A stretch of DNA of 64,000 nucleotides, taken from Cupriavidus pinatubonensis. Lineage in GTDB: Bacteria > Pseudomonadota > Gammaproteobacteria > Burkholderiales > Burkholderiaceae. The stretch spans positions 434,001 to 498,000 of the forward strand of contig NZ_CP080769.1 of the NCBI RefSeq assembly GCF_019602855.1, written 5' to 3'. Below, one piece after another: positions 1 through 8,710 of this stretch (position 1 is its first letter; each line of letters opens with the position of its first letter). Made by a program: the position numbers and the translations under genes. The notes below the pieces were generated by a model. The model had not been told where the DNA came from and did no database searches. It saw nothing but the letters and a program-made list of their open reading frames with translations.

Positions 1-1542
1 CGGGCTGGGCAACGGCAGCGAAGGTAGCGTGCGGCCGTTGATTTCGGGATGCCCGTTGACACACACATCGCCAAGATAGCGCAGCAGCTTGGTCGCGCGG
101 TCCTGCCGCTTGGCGAAGGCGAGCAGTTCCGGCGTCTTGTCGATAAAGCGCGTGGTGACCTCGCCCGAGCGGAAAGCCGGATGGTTGATGACGTTCTCGA
201 GGAACTGCAGGTTGCACGCGACGCCGCGGATGCGGAATTCGCGCAGCGCGCGATCCATGCGCCGGATCGACTCGGGCGCCGTCGGCGCCCAGGTGGTGAC
301 CTTGACCAGCAGCGAATCGTAGTATGGCGTGATCACCGCGCCGCCGTAGGCGGTACCGGCATCAAGGCGGACGCCAAAGCCTGCGGCGCTACGGTAGGCG
401 GAGAGCCGGCCATAGTCCGGCAGGAAGCCGTTTTCGGGGTCTTCGGTCGTGATCCGGCATTGCAGGGCATGCCCGTTCAGCGCGATCCCCGCCTGTTCCG
501 GCACACCCGCCGCGCGCACCACGATCTTGCCGTCGGCATCGCGCGTGTTCTCGGTCATGCCGATATGGCCGCCTTCGGTGATGCGGATCTGCGCCTTGAC
601 GATATCGACACCGGTGACCATCTCGGTGACCGTGTGCTCGACCTGGATGCGCGGGTTGACCTCGATGAAATAGAACTGGCCGGAATCGGCATCCATCAGG
701 AATTCGATCGTGCCCGCATGCGTGTAGCCGACCGCGCGCATCAGGCGCATGGCCGCGTCGCACAGTTCGGCCCGGCCAGCGTCGTCCAGATACGGTGCGG
801 GTGCCCGCTCCACCACCTTCTGGTTGCGCCGCTGCACGGTACAGTCGCGCTCGTACAGGTGCACCAGGTTGCCATGCGTATCGCCCAGCGCCTGCACTTC
901 CACGTGGCGCGCATTGCGCACCAGTTTCTCGACATAGACCTCGTCGTTGCCGAACGCGGCCAGCGCCTCGCGGCGTGCGGCCGGCAGCAAGCTCTCCAGA
1001 TCCTGCTCGTTCTCCAGCATGCGCATGCCGCGCCCGCCACCGCCCCAGCTCGCCTTGAGCATCAGCGGGTAGCAGATGCCGGCCGCCAGGCGCTTGCACT
1101 CGTCCAGGTCATGCGGCAACGGATCGGTCGCGGGCATCACCGGCACGCCCGCCTCGATCGCCGCGTTGCGGGCCGCCACCTTGTTGCCCAGCTTGCGCAT
1201 GACGTCCGGGGACGGGCCGACCCAGCGGATGCCGGCATCCATCACGGCTTGCGCGAATTCCGGGTTCTCCGAGAGAAAGCCATAGCCCGGGTGGATGGCA
1301 TCCACCTTCGCCTTCCGGGCGATGCGCAGGATGTCTTCGATGTCGAGGTAGGCCGCCAGCGGCTTCTTGCCCTCGCCAACCAGATAGCTTTCGTCCGCCT
1401 TGAAGCGATGAAGCGCGAGGCGGTCTTCTTTCGAATAGATCGCCACGGTCCGGATATTCATCTCGGCCGCGGCGCGCATCACGCGGATCGCGATCTCGGA
1501 ACGGTTGGCAATCAGCAGGGACTTGATGGGTGTGTAGTTCAT
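1..1542 (-). CDS. pyc: Pyruvate carboxylase, N-terminal part (gene runs off the left edge)
   Basis: The frame is open from ATG at 1542 to base 1, giving 514 residues with no stop. The N-terminus carries the biotin carboxylase motif LIANRSEIAIRVMRAA, followed by the ATP-grasp domain with the catalytic stretch VNPRIQVEHTVTE. The end reads RYLGDVCVNGHPEINGR, the linker between the biotin carboxylase and the carboxyltransferase halves of single-chain pyruvate carboxylase. That linker argues against acetyl-CoA or propionyl-CoA carboxylase subunits. The enzyme carboxylates pyruvate to oxaloacetate in the cytoplasm. Full-length members have about 1150 residues, so more than half lies outside the window. 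Codons are strongly GC-biased, like eno and unlike much of the neighbouring cluster, which suggests a resident chromosomal gene. No strong Shine-Dalgarno sequence precedes the ATG. Confidence 0.93.
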   Translation of the reverse strand, partial: MNYTPIKSLLIANRSEIAIRVMRAAAEMNIRTVAIYSKEDRLALHRFKADESYLVGEGKKPLAAYLDIEDILRIARKAKVDAIHPGYGFLSENPEFAQAVMDAGIRWVGPSPDVMRKLGNKVAARNAAIEAGVPVMPATDPLPHDLDECKRLAAGICYPLMLKASWGGGGRGMRMLENEQDLESLLPAARREALAAFGNDEVYVEKLVRNARHVEVQALGDTHGNLVHLYERDCTVQRRNQKVVERAPAPYLDDAGRAELCDAAMRLMRAVGYTHAGTIEFLMDADSGQFYFIEVNPRIQVEHTVTEMVTGVDIVKAQIRITEGGHIGMTENTRDADGKIVVRAAGVPEQAGIALNGHALQCRITTEDPENGFLPDYGRLSAYRSAAGFGVRLDAGTAYGGAVITPYYDSLLVKVTTWAPTAPESIRRMDRALREFRIRGVACNLQFLENVINHPAFRSGEVTTRFIDKTPELLAFAKRQDRATKLLRYLGDVCVNGHPEINGRTLPSLPLPSP

Positions 1543-1864
1543 GGGGCAAAAAGGCGAGTCAGCCATACGCCATAGGCATGGCATGCTGCGTGCCGGAGAG
1601 GCAGCGCGTTGAGTTGGCTCCTCAACGACGGACTCGGCGAGCTCTTTCGACGCCGAGCGCCGTAGCTGACCAACGCTGGGGCGTCGTTCCTCAGAAATCT
1701 GGAGATAGTCCACCAAAGCGACCTGACTTCAAATCCAGTCCTCATCAGCATTCGAGCGCCAAATGCTCGGTTGACCGAAGTCTGCTGTCTCGGCGCTCTG
1801 TCACGGTCAGATTTCCGCCACTGTTAGTGTCGTTGCATTCCCGCGGCATTCTGCTGCGAGCGAA
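1543..1864. other. Gap between pyc and the Bug receptor gene
   Basis: No coding potential was recognised. It holds two short inverted repeats: GTTGAG (1608-1613) with CTCAAC (1621-1626), and CTCGGCG (1633-1639) with CGCCGAG (1651-1657). The second could end transcription arriving from the minus-strand operon, but no T-run follows it. The pyc promoter should lie here; none was recognised by eye. Confidence 0.4.
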
Positions 1865-2845
1865 TCAGTTCGCCGTGATGCCGCCCTTCTTAGTGACTTC
1901 GCGCCATTGTGCGATGTCCGCCGACAGAGTGGCTTGGAAATGGGGGGGTGTATCCAGCATCAGTTCGATGCCGCGGGAAGCGAACGTTTTCCGCACCTCC
2001 GGCGTGTCCAGTCCCTTGCGAAGCGCCTGGTAGATTCTATCGACGACCTGAGGGCTCAACTTCGGCGGAGCGAGGATGCCGAACCATGTGGTTACCATAT
2101 AGCCTGCTACGCCGGATTCCTTCAGGGTGGGAATGTCTGGCGCGATGCTGGTTCGCGCGCCGCTGGTTACCCCTAACGCTCGCAGTTGACCGCTCTGGAT
2201 AAATGGCAAGGACGACGGGAGCGTGTCGAAGTATGCCGTCACATGCCCACCAATAAGGTCAGTAATGACTTGAGAGCTTCCCTTGTAGGGGATATGACGC
2301 AGGTTCTTCAATCCCGTGGACTGCGTGAACAGTTCGCCAGCCATGTGCGTGATGTTTCCAGTGCCGGCCGAACCGTAAGCGACAGGCTCCCTGCTTGCGG
2401 CAACGTACTTGACGAACTCACCCACGGACTTTGCCGGCGTCTTGGCGTTAACAACCAGGACCAAGGGCGTGAACCCAACATTCGAAATCGGCGTGAAGTC
2501 ACGTAACGGGTCATAAGGCAGCTTTGACATCAGCACGGGGCTGATTGACTGGCTTGCCGGCACACCGAGCAACAACGTGTAGCCATCGGCTGGCATACGC
2601 GCCACATCCCCTGCAGCAATCGTTCCATTAGCACCAGGCTTGTTCTCTACGACGACGCTTACGCCCAGCGTCTCGCCGAGGTGCTGACCAACAACGCGCG
2701 CCACATAATCCGCGCCGCCGCCAGGGGGAAATCCCACCACAAGTCGAATCGGGCGATCCGGATAGCCGCCTGCATGCGCCAGAGTTGATGCCAAACCGAG
2801 CACGCAGCTCAGCAAGAAATGCTGTCTTTGAATTTTGGTTCGCAT
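1865..2845 (-). CDS. Bug/TctC-family periplasmic solute receptor
   Basis: A 326-residue protein with a Sec-type signal peptide (cleavage near LASTLAHA-GG). The mature N-terminus YPDRPIRLVVGFPPGGGADYVARVV is the hallmark of Bug receptors, which bind carboxylates, amides and related small acids in the periplasm. Later motifs (ENKPGANGTIAAGDVA, YGSAGTGNITHMAGELF, HIPYKGSSQVITDLIGG) fit the family along its length. GGAGGAG stands 6 bases before the ATG. It is the last gene of the unit 8570-1865, behind the DUF2889 gene. No TctA/TctB membrane genes are nearby, as is usual for orphan Bug proteins in Burkholderiales. The ligand cannot be read from the sequence. Confidence 0.92.
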   Translation of the reverse strand: MRTKIQRQHFLLSCVLGLASTLAHAGGYPDRPIRLVVGFPPGGGADYVARVVGQHLGETLGVSVVVENKPGANGTIAAGDVARMPADGYTLLLGVPASQSISPVLMSKLPYDPLRDFTPISNVGFTPLVLVVNAKTPAKSVGEFVKYVAASREPVAYGSAGTGNITHMAGELFTQSTGLKNLRHIPYKGSSQVITDLIGGHVTAYFDTLPSSLPFIQSGQLRALGVTSGARTSIAPDIPTLKESGVAGYMVTTWFGILAPPKLSPQVVDRIYQALRKGLDTPEVRKTFASRGIELMLDTPPHFQATLSADIAQWREVTKKGGITAN

Positions 2846-2922
2846 AGTGTCTCCTCCAGCATGCTCTAACGGAACTGGATTGGTATGCCGGGCCGGCGGA
2901 CAAATCTTTTGAGGCGTAGTAG

Positions 2923-3504
2923 TCAGTCTTTATATATGGCGTGTTCGACGGGCGGCTCTTTCGGCTTGTACAGCTCCGGCCATAGCCTAGTCACAACATC
3001 GCGTTGCGCTGCGTAAGCGAAACAGCTATCCACCTTCTTTCTCCGTTCGGCGCCGTTGCCGGGCGCATTGATGCGAGCGATGCGCATAGGAGCTAAACCC
3101 TGGAATGCAGTCGTGGCCATCGGCCCAAGCAGTTCCAAAACATGCGTACATGACATCGGGCCGCCGAGCACGTTCTTCACCCGCTTAATCCAGCCGGGGC
3201 CGATGCGCATCCCATTGAGTGGGAACAGCGATTGCTCGGCACCGCGGCAAGTCTCGAACGGCGTGGTGGCCAACTCTGCGGTGGCCTCATGCACCACTAG
3301 GTCAGCATCCACGACTAGACGCACTGAAATCCGGTGAAGCGGCGTGCCGGGCGGAGAATCCTCCGCCGCTAGCTGTCGCCGAAAGGCATGGGCCTTGGTA
3401 TCAAGGAGCCGGCCCTCGATTTCGAACAGTCCGTCGCTGCGGCGACCAAACGTTGTCTCAATCTGACGGCAGTGCATCGGCACGATTTCTACAGTTGAAT
3501 CCAT
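2923..3504 (-). CDS. DUF2889-family protein
   Basis: A 193-residue soluble protein recognised by the DUF2889 pattern: FGRRSDGLFEIEGRLLDTK near the N-terminus, then LHRISVRLVVDADLVVHEATAE, then GPMSCTHVLELLGPMATTAFQG. The family has no established biochemical function known to me. It tends to sit with CoA-ester degradation genes, as here behind a CitE-like lyase, an isochorismatase-like hydrolase and CoA-transferases. There is no signal peptide or membrane segment. The conserved Cys-Thr-His after the GG could be a metal or substrate site, but that is inference. It starts 32 bases after the lyase stop and belongs to the same unit. Confidence 0.75.
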   Translation of the reverse strand: MDSTVEIVPMHCRQIETTFGRRSDGLFEIEGRLLDTKAHAFRRQLAAEDSPPGTPLHRISVRLVVDADLVVHEATAELATTPFETCRGAEQSLFPLNGMRIGPGWIKRVKNVLGGPMSCTHVLELLGPMATTAFQGLAPMRIARINAPGNGAERRKKVDSCFAYAAQRDVVTRLWPELYKPKEPPVEHAIYKD

Positions 3505-3536
3505 GATGAATCACCTGCTATGTGATAGGCCGCGTC

Positions 3537-4346
3537 CTAGGTCGTGACTACAGCCCCTTCGCTAACCATCTGACGAGCACGGTCCACCACCGGCTTGTCA
3601 ATCATCTTGCCGTCCAGCGCGGTAGCTGCGCCGTGGCTGGATTCGAAGGCGTCAAGCACCCTTCGGGCCCATTCGAGCTCTTCGACGCTCGGTGCGAACG
3701 CCGCGTTGACCGGCGCGACTTGTGCCGGATGGATGCAGAGCTTTCCACCGAAACCCAGTTGTCGTGAACGACGCGCATCCTGCACGATGGCGGCCTCAGC
3801 GGTGAAGTTCACACTGACGCCATCAATCGGTGCAGCCAGGCCCGCGTAGCACGATGCCAAGACGAGGTTCGTGCGGATCGCCGTGAGGGCGTCGGCTTCA
3901 TCCGAAATTCCGGACTCCGCGGAGAAGTCTACGCTGCCAAAGGCGATTCTTTCCAAGCCCCGGATGCCAACGATCTCATGCAAACGGAGAAATCCTTTGA
4001 CAGTCTCGAGCAAGGCCAAGGTGCGCCTATTGGGCAGCATTCCGATGAGCGTCTTCAGCGACCGGTCGTCCGCCTTCGGCAACATGACCCCAACGCCCGG
4101 ATAGTCGGCAAGCATGCGCAGGTCTTCCTCAAACCATTCGGTGTCTGCCGCGTTAATGCGCACAAACACGTCTCGCTGCGTTGCGAGCCAACTCGCCACG
4201 CTGTCACGCGCAGCCGCCTTGTCGGCGGGTGCCACGGCGTCCTCGAGGTCGACCACCACGTGATGGGCGCCACTGGCAAGGGCTTTGGCGAAGCGCTCGG
4301 GCTTGTGGCCCGGCACAAACAGGTAACTCCTAGCGATTCGCGTCAT
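3537..4346 (-). CDS. CitE-like lyase of the HpcH/HpaI family (citramalyl/malyl-CoA lyase type)
   Basis: A 269-residue protein beginning RSYLFVPGHKPERFAKALASGAHHVVVDLEDAV, the N-terminus of CitE-like lyases. FVRINAADTEWFEEDL supplies the conserved Arg, and LALLETVKGFLRL and GSVDFSAESG give the metal-binding Glu/Asp region. GKLCIHPAQV near residue 210 is also typical. Family members cleave 3-hydroxyacyl-CoA esters (citryl-, malyl-, citramalyl-CoA) to acetyl-CoA or propionyl-CoA plus a 2-oxoacid. With CoA-transferases and hydratases in the same unit, the natural reading is the last, retro-aldol step of a CoA-dependent pathway. The exact substrate is inference. It starts 6 bases after the isochorismatase-like gene. 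Confidence 0.85.
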   Translation of the reverse strand: MTRIARSYLFVPGHKPERFAKALASGAHHVVVDLEDAVAPADKAAARDSVASWLATQRDVFVRINAADTEWFEEDLRMLADYPGVGVMLPKADDRSLKTLIGMLPNRRTLALLETVKGFLRLHEIVGIRGLERIAFGSVDFSAESGISDEADALTAIRTNLVLASCYAGLAAPIDGVSVNFTAEAAIVQDARRSRQLGFGGKLCIHPAQVAPVNAAFAPSVEELEWARRVLDAFESSHGAATALDGKMIDKPVVDRARQMVSEGAVVTT

Positions 4347-4352
4347 GACGTC

Positions 4353-4934
4353 TCACTCGAACACGACGTCGTCGGACGTGGCAATGGTACAGAAGCGCTT
4401 CAGACCTTGAAGCGCCTGGTCGTGTTCCTCGTCCGACGGGGCGCAACAGCAATCCGAAAGCACCGTGACGGCATAGTCTCGGTCGTGGCCTTCGCGCACG
4501 GTCGCCTGGACGACCGCGTTGGTCGAGACGCCAGAGCAATAAATTCGCTTGATTCCTTGCGCACGCAGTACCGCTTCGAGGCTGGTCGCGTAGAAGGGGC
4601 TGACCCGATGCTTGACGATATCGAAGTCTTCCTCCTGTCGGCCCAGGTCCGGATGTACTTCGGTGCCCCATGTGCCCAGTTTGAACAGACCGTTCTTCTT
4701 GGCCAACGAGAAGATCGGAGAATTCGGAGGACATTCCCGATAGTCGGGAGAGAACCCAACGCGAACAAAGCCAATGTGCAACCCGGCCTGACGCGCCTTG
4801 GCCACAGCATTGCGCGTCTTCGAGATCAAGTCGCGTTTGCGCACCTGGTCGCCGTAGGCGGCTTTTCCATTGGGACCGTCCGTGTGGACGAGATCATTCA
4901 TCATGTCCAGGACGAGATAGATGGCGTCTTTCAT
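4353..4934 (-). CDS. Isochorismatase-family cysteine hydrolase
   Basis: A 193-residue protein. YLVLDMMNDLVHTDGP gives the catalytic Asp, KHRVSPFYATSLEAVL the conserved Lys, and GIKRIYCSGVSTNAVVQATVREG the nucleophilic Cys with the usual cis-peptide valine loop. The family includes ureidoacrylate and biuret hydrolases, N-carbamoylsarcosine amidase and maleamate amidase, so an amide or carbamoyl hydrolysis step is likely; the substrate is unknown. ATG at 4934 is preferred over an upstream TTG because GAGGAAACCA precedes it. It lies 14 bases after the CoA-transferase stop and 6 bases before the CitE-like gene. Confidence 0.85.
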   Translation of the reverse strand: MKDAIYLVLDMMNDLVHTDGPNGKAAYGDQVRKRDLISKTRNAVAKARQAGLHIGFVRVGFSPDYRECPPNSPIFSLAKKNGLFKLGTWGTEVHPDLGRQEEDFDIVKHRVSPFYATSLEAVLRAQGIKRIYCSGVSTNAVVQATVREGHDRDYAVTVLSDCCCAPSDEEHDQALQGLKRFCTIATSDDVVFE

Positions 4935-4948
4935 TGGTTTCCTCAATT

Positions 4949-6160
4949 TCAGAGAATGACTTCCCGCGCTTCCAGGTCGGAGCGCTGCGCGGTGCTCAGC
5001 CCCAGCAACTCACCGAAGACATAGTCTTCGTCCTGACCGAGCTCTGGCGTCAGGCGTCGGATTCCCACTGCGTCGGTGTGGCTGAAGCTCGCCGGGGTGC
5101 CGACAGCAAGCCGCGGCGGAATCCCGGGGGCGCTGACTTCGACCAGCGCGTTTCGCGACCGCATATGCGCGTCACCCGCAACGTCTTCCATGTTCCAGGA
5201 AACGTGTGCGCAAACGCCGCGTTGCTGAAGCTCGCTCGCGATAGCGTCGGCATCTCGGGATGCCAGCCACTCACCGACCATGGCGTCGAGTTCGTCGCGA
5301 TGACAAATGCGTCCTCCAGCGGTGGCAAACCGCAGATCCTCCAGCGCTGTTCCGCCCGCGACGCGCGCAAACGTCCGCCACTCCGCGTCGTTACGAATCG
5401 CGAGAGTCAGCCACCGGTCGGGCTGTGCCGTGGCGTAGACGCCGTGAGGAGCCATGCCAGGATGTGTGTTGCCCGGTCGCACTGGCGTCTCGCCGACGCT
5501 GGCCTGCAGCAAAGCGTCCCCGATCATTGCGGAGGCGACCTCACGCGCCGCGAGGTCCACGTGTTGCGCTTGGCCTGTACGTCGCCTTTGATGCAGGGCA
5601 GCCACCGTAGCGGTAGCGGCGTGGAGCCCCGCGGAGTGGTCCATCACGTGGCGCATTTCCATGGGAGGACCGTCGGAATAGCCGGACATCCACCCAAGTC
5701 CTCCCCACGCACCGAACAGCGGCGCATAGCCAGAGAAGTGCGAATCAGGTCCGCTCTGCCCACAGGATGAAAGCGACAGCATGACGAGGTCTGGCTTGCA
5801 TTGGCGCAATGCATCGAAGCCCAAGCCCAACCGGTCCATCACACCGGGCCGGAAGCTCTCTGCCGCGATATCCGAAAGGGAAACCAAGCGCTTCGCCAGG
5901 GCCACGGCCTCGGGATGCTTGAGGTTCAGGCGAACTGACAGCTTGTTCGCCGAAACCTGGTCGAAGGTGGCTGCGGACATGCGACCGTACACCGCGTGCG
6001 GCTTGCGAAACGCGTCAGGGCGGGTCCGACTTTCAATCTTGATGCACTCCGCGCCGAGCTGGGACAACAGGTGCGTACAGAATGGACCGGCCGCATGAAT
6101 CGTAAAGTCGGCGATCCGGACGCCGGCGAGCGGCGCATTTGTCTGAGTGAGAGTCGTCAT
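4949..6160 (-). CDS. Family III CoA-transferase (CaiB/BaiF), Asp-containing member of a tandem pair
   Basis: A 403-residue protein. LAGVRIADFTIHAAGPFCTHLLSQLGAECIKIE is the typical N-terminus, and RHVMDHSAGLHAATATVAAL carries the catalytic Asp that forms the acyl anhydride in this family. The ATG at 6160 overlaps the stop of the preceding CoA-transferase as ATGA and is preceded by GGAGG, so the two are translationally coupled. The pair probably forms a two-subunit transferase, as known for benzylsuccinate CoA-transferase BbsEF. Its role would be to activate a free acid with CoA from another thioester. The acid is not identifiable from sequence. Confidence 0.88.
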   Translation of the reverse strand: MTTLTQTNAPLAGVRIADFTIHAAGPFCTHLLSQLGAECIKIESRTRPDAFRKPHAVYGRMSAATFDQVSANKLSVRLNLKHPEAVALAKRLVSLSDIAAESFRPGVMDRLGLGFDALRQCKPDLVMLSLSSCGQSGPDSHFSGYAPLFGAWGGLGWMSGYSDGPPMEMRHVMDHSAGLHAATATVAALHQRRRTGQAQHVDLAAREVASAMIGDALLQASVGETPVRPGNTHPGMAPHGVYATAQPDRWLTLAIRNDAEWRTFARVAGGTALEDLRFATAGGRICHRDELDAMVGEWLASRDADAIASELQQRGVCAHVSWNMEDVAGDAHMRSRNALVEVSAPGIPPRLAVGTPASFSHTDAVGIRRLTPELGQDEDYVFGELLGLSTAQRSDLEAREVIL

Positions 6161-7323
6161 TGAACGGCCTCCTCGGAGAGTTCGCCCAATGCGGGGACCC
6201 GACCGCCACCTGGCAGCGGCGAACAACGGAACTGAAACGGCGCCGTGAGAAGGTCAACTCGGCGACCGCTCTCAAGCGTGGTCTTGGCGAACAGGGAGCG
6301 CGCAGTTTCCTGCTCTCCGTTCAGCACCTCCGCCGGCGTGCGGTACTTTGCCGCCGGCACGCCCAAGGCTTGCGCCCGACTGACGATGTCTTCCACTGCG
6401 TGTTCCCGCATCCAGGCGCGAATGTGGGCGTTAAGCTCAGTTCCGCGGCGACTACGCTCAAGAGGGTCTTGCAGCGTTTCATCCAAGGCCCATGCTGGTT
6501 CGCCGAGCAGTTGCACCAGCGCCTGCCATTGTCGATCTTCGAGAGTGAGCACTTCTACGTAGCCATCTTTCGCTTCGAATACGCCACCATACCGGAAGCT
6601 GCGCGTGGTTCGATGCTCCAGCGAGCCGTCGCCCAACCGTTGCAGGGCGAAAGCGCCCACAGCGAGGTTCGCGTCCTGGACCGATACGTCGACGTACTGC
6701 CCGCCCGTCATCGGCACTGCCCACCACGCGCTGAGAGCACACCACGCCGCGGCGCAGCCGCCCTGGTAGCTGGCGAAGTTGCCGTAGACTTTCAAAGGCG
6801 GTCGGTCCGGAAACTGCTCGCAAGACAGACCATTGGGAAGGAGGAAGCCTTCCCCGCCGGCATGAACGAGGTTCACCTCTTCAGCATCCCAGTGCGCCTT
6901 GGGCCCGGTAGCCCCATATGGCAACACACTCACATGCACCAGCTTCGGGTAGCGCGCAGCGGTGTCTTCCGACGCCAGACCCTGCGCTGCACGCTCTCGC
7001 AGGGGCGTGTCATCCAGCAGGATGTCAGCATCGGCCAGTTCACGAGCCATGAGGTCTCGCCCTTCGGCAGTGCTCAGGTCGCAAATCAGGCTGTGCTTTC
7101 CTGCAGCCAGAAAGGCGAAGAGCGCACTCTCGCCCGTGTCTTCCAAGATTGGAGCCGCCCTGCGCAGCGGGCTGCCCGTGGTCGGCTCCAGCATCACCAC
7201 TTGCGCTCCCATCGCAGCGAGCAGCCGCCCGGCGTAGGCGGCCGCAACTGTACGCGATCGCTCTATGACGCGGCAGCCAGCCAGGGGAAGCGTGGTGTCG
7301 TTTTGCCTGTCGGTTGACAGCAT
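6157..7323 (-). CDS. Family III CoA-transferase (CaiB/BaiF), member lacking the usual Asp
   Basis: A 388-residue protein starting MLSTDRQNDTTLPLAGCRVIERS. The family fold is clear: LLAAMGAQVVMLEPTTGSPLRR, ELADADILLDDTP, LVHVSVLPYGATGPKAHW. Where the sister protein has MDHSAGLHAA, this one reads ASYQGGCAAAWCALSA and has no Asp at the catalytic position. I infer a non-catalytic or substrate-shaping subunit paired with the gene at 4949-6160. It lies 32 bases after the MaoC-like gene and overlaps the next gene by four bases. An upstream extension of the frame to 7653 is rejected because it runs inside the MaoC-like coding region. Confidence 0.85.
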   Translation of the reverse strand: MLSTDRQNDTTLPLAGCRVIERSRTVAAAYAGRLLAAMGAQVVMLEPTTGSPLRRAAPILEDTGESALFAFLAAGKHSLICDLSTAEGRDLMARELADADILLDDTPLRERAAQGLASEDTAARYPKLVHVSVLPYGATGPKAHWDAEEVNLVHAGGEGFLLPNGLSCEQFPDRPPLKVYGNFASYQGGCAAAWCALSAWWAVPMTGGQYVDVSVQDANLAVGAFALQRLGDGSLEHRTTRSFRYGGVFEAKDGYVEVLTLEDRQWQALVQLLGEPAWALDETLQDPLERSRRGTELNAHIRAWMREHAVEDIVSRAQALGVPAAKYRTPAEVLNGEQETARSLFAKTTLESGRRVDLLTAPFQFRCSPLPGGGRVPALGELSEEAVQ

Positions 7324-7355
7324 TTGACTCTCTCGCAGGGTTGCCCGTAGGTCGA

Positions 7356-8570
7356 TTAGCGGGTGATCGGCAGCTCCAGGTCCACAGCCGAGCCGTCGAG
7401 GAACGCCTTCAGCTTGACGTCGCGAGACGGCAGGGCAACCGTGGCGATGCCCGGGGTAGTTACCTCGCCACGCTGATTCTCTGCAGCCAGCTCGATGTCG
7501 ACCAGGCCGACGTTGTCCTTGACGTACTTGCGTACGACCTTGCCCTTGCAGAACGTGGTGTCGCCGACGATGTTGAAGCGGCGCATTTCCGTGCGCACGC
7601 GCTTGAGCACGCCTGCGTCGCCCATCCAGTTGGTCACCAGCGAGGCCATCCACGACGAGCGTTGCGGACCGTAGTCGTAGGTGCCCGGCACGCCGACTTC
7701 CTTGGCCACGGATTCGCGGTGATGGCCAATACCCGTGTACTCCACGCCGCCTCCCGCCTCAGGGTTGCGGAAAAAGTGGCCCGGGTGTTTGACCGCGGCC
7801 TGCAGGACAACACCGTGCGTGTGACCACGACCACAGCCGACCAGGAAGCCCATCGTGTCCATCAGCGAAAGAGGGCCTCGAGCGATGGTCGGCAGTTCTT
7901 CGCCTACCTGCACTTCCTCCCAGTATCGGACATTGGAGCCGCGGATGTTTTTCGGCTCGTTGAGCACCATTTCGTCAATGCGATCGAATTCCTCGTTCGA
8001 GTACTCGTGCTGGACGATTTCCTTGTACTTGCCGGTATCGCGAGCGGCTTTGCGCTCGTGGCGCGTGCAAGTTCCCAAAGCGCGAGCAACGAGTTCGCCG
8101 CGTTGGTTGAAGTAGCTCGCTTCGACGTACTGAAGCACCAGTCGACCAGAGAACTGGCTGTGCTTTTCCTCCACGCCGACCACGCGCTCGATAGCGGTGA
8201 TCCGGTCGCCGGGGCGCACGTGGCGGAACAGCTCCCAGTCATTGCCGGCGTAGAAACCGTGCACGCCTGGCAGGCCCCAACGGGTGCGGCCGAGCCAGCC
8301 AAATGCCATGGGAAACATCGGGTGGCCGAGCTGCGTGCCATAGCGGGTGCCGGATGCATAGCCAACGTCGCGGTACAGCGGGTTCAGGTCACCGATGCCG
8401 TTGCACCAGTTGCGCAGAGTGTCGGCAGTCGCGTCTTGCAGGTACGGGCCTTCCGGACGCAGATGCAGACCGATCATTGCCTTGGCATCGGCGATAGCTT
8501 CGTCAGTGATGCGACCTTCGGCGGGTGCGTTACCGACATCGTTTTGGGCGGGGGTCATAACGGCATTCAA
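7356..8570 (-). CDS. Double hot-dog MaoC/FAS1-like dehydratase
   Basis: A 404-residue protein with two hot-dog halves. The first holds GDLNPLYRDVGYASGTRYG and GHPMFPMAFGW, the pattern of FAS1-like dehydratase domains. The second begins near YWEEVQVGEELPTI and contains GVEYTGIGHHRESVAKEVG. Such proteins hydrate or dehydrate enoyl/3-hydroxyacyl-CoA esters. The start is read as TTG at 8570, because GGAG stands 7 bases before it, whereas the in-frame ATG at 8558 has no Shine-Dalgarno sequence. It is the first gene of the unit 8570-1865, and the AGAATGCATTCT palindrome lies about 70 bases upstream. Substrate not determined. Confidence 0.85.
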   Translation of the reverse strand: MNAVMTPAQNDVGNAPAEGRITDEAIADAKAMIGLHLRPEGPYLQDATADTLRNWCNGIGDLNPLYRDVGYASGTRYGTQLGHPMFPMAFGWLGRTRWGLPGVHGFYAGNDWELFRHVRPGDRITAIERVVGVEEKHSQFSGRLVLQYVEASYFNQRGELVARALGTCTRHERKAARDTGKYKEIVQHEYSNEEFDRIDEMVLNEPKNIRGSNVRYWEEVQVGEELPTIARGPLSLMDTMGFLVGCGRGHTHGVVLQAAVKHPGHFFRNPEAGGGVEYTGIGHHRESVAKEVGVPGTYDYGPQRSSWMASLVTNWMGDAGVLKRVRTEMRRFNIVGDTTFCKGKVVRKYVKDNVGLVDIELAAENQRGEVTTPGIATVALPSRDVKLKAFLDGSAVDLELPITR

Positions 8571-8638
8571 GGCAAGTCTCCTATTTCAGTTGCAGCGTGG
8601 TCGGCAAAAGTGCCGTGGTTGAAAATGATGTTTAATGC

Positions 8639-8650
8639 AGAATGCATTCT
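8639..8650. promoter_or_regulatory. Palindromic operator AGAATGCATTCT, copy 1
   Basis: A perfect 12-bp palindrome, about 70 bases before the start of the MaoC-like gene. The same 12 bases recur at 17991-18002, and a one-mismatch copy lies at 18078-18089, all before transcription units of this cluster. The size and symmetry suit a GntR-FCD dimer. The most likely binder is the product of 20919-21551, which is inference. Confidence 0.65.
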
Positions 8651-8710
8651 TTTTGTCGGGACGTCAACGCGCGATTGCGCGGTCGCCACCTAGGGATTCT
8701 ACTTAGTCAG

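Noticed and set aside
6157..7653. CoA-transferase read from the far upstream start at 7653
   Set aside because: The extra 110 codons overlap the coding end of the MaoC-like gene and have no family similarity; the CoA-transferase homology begins at ATG 7323.
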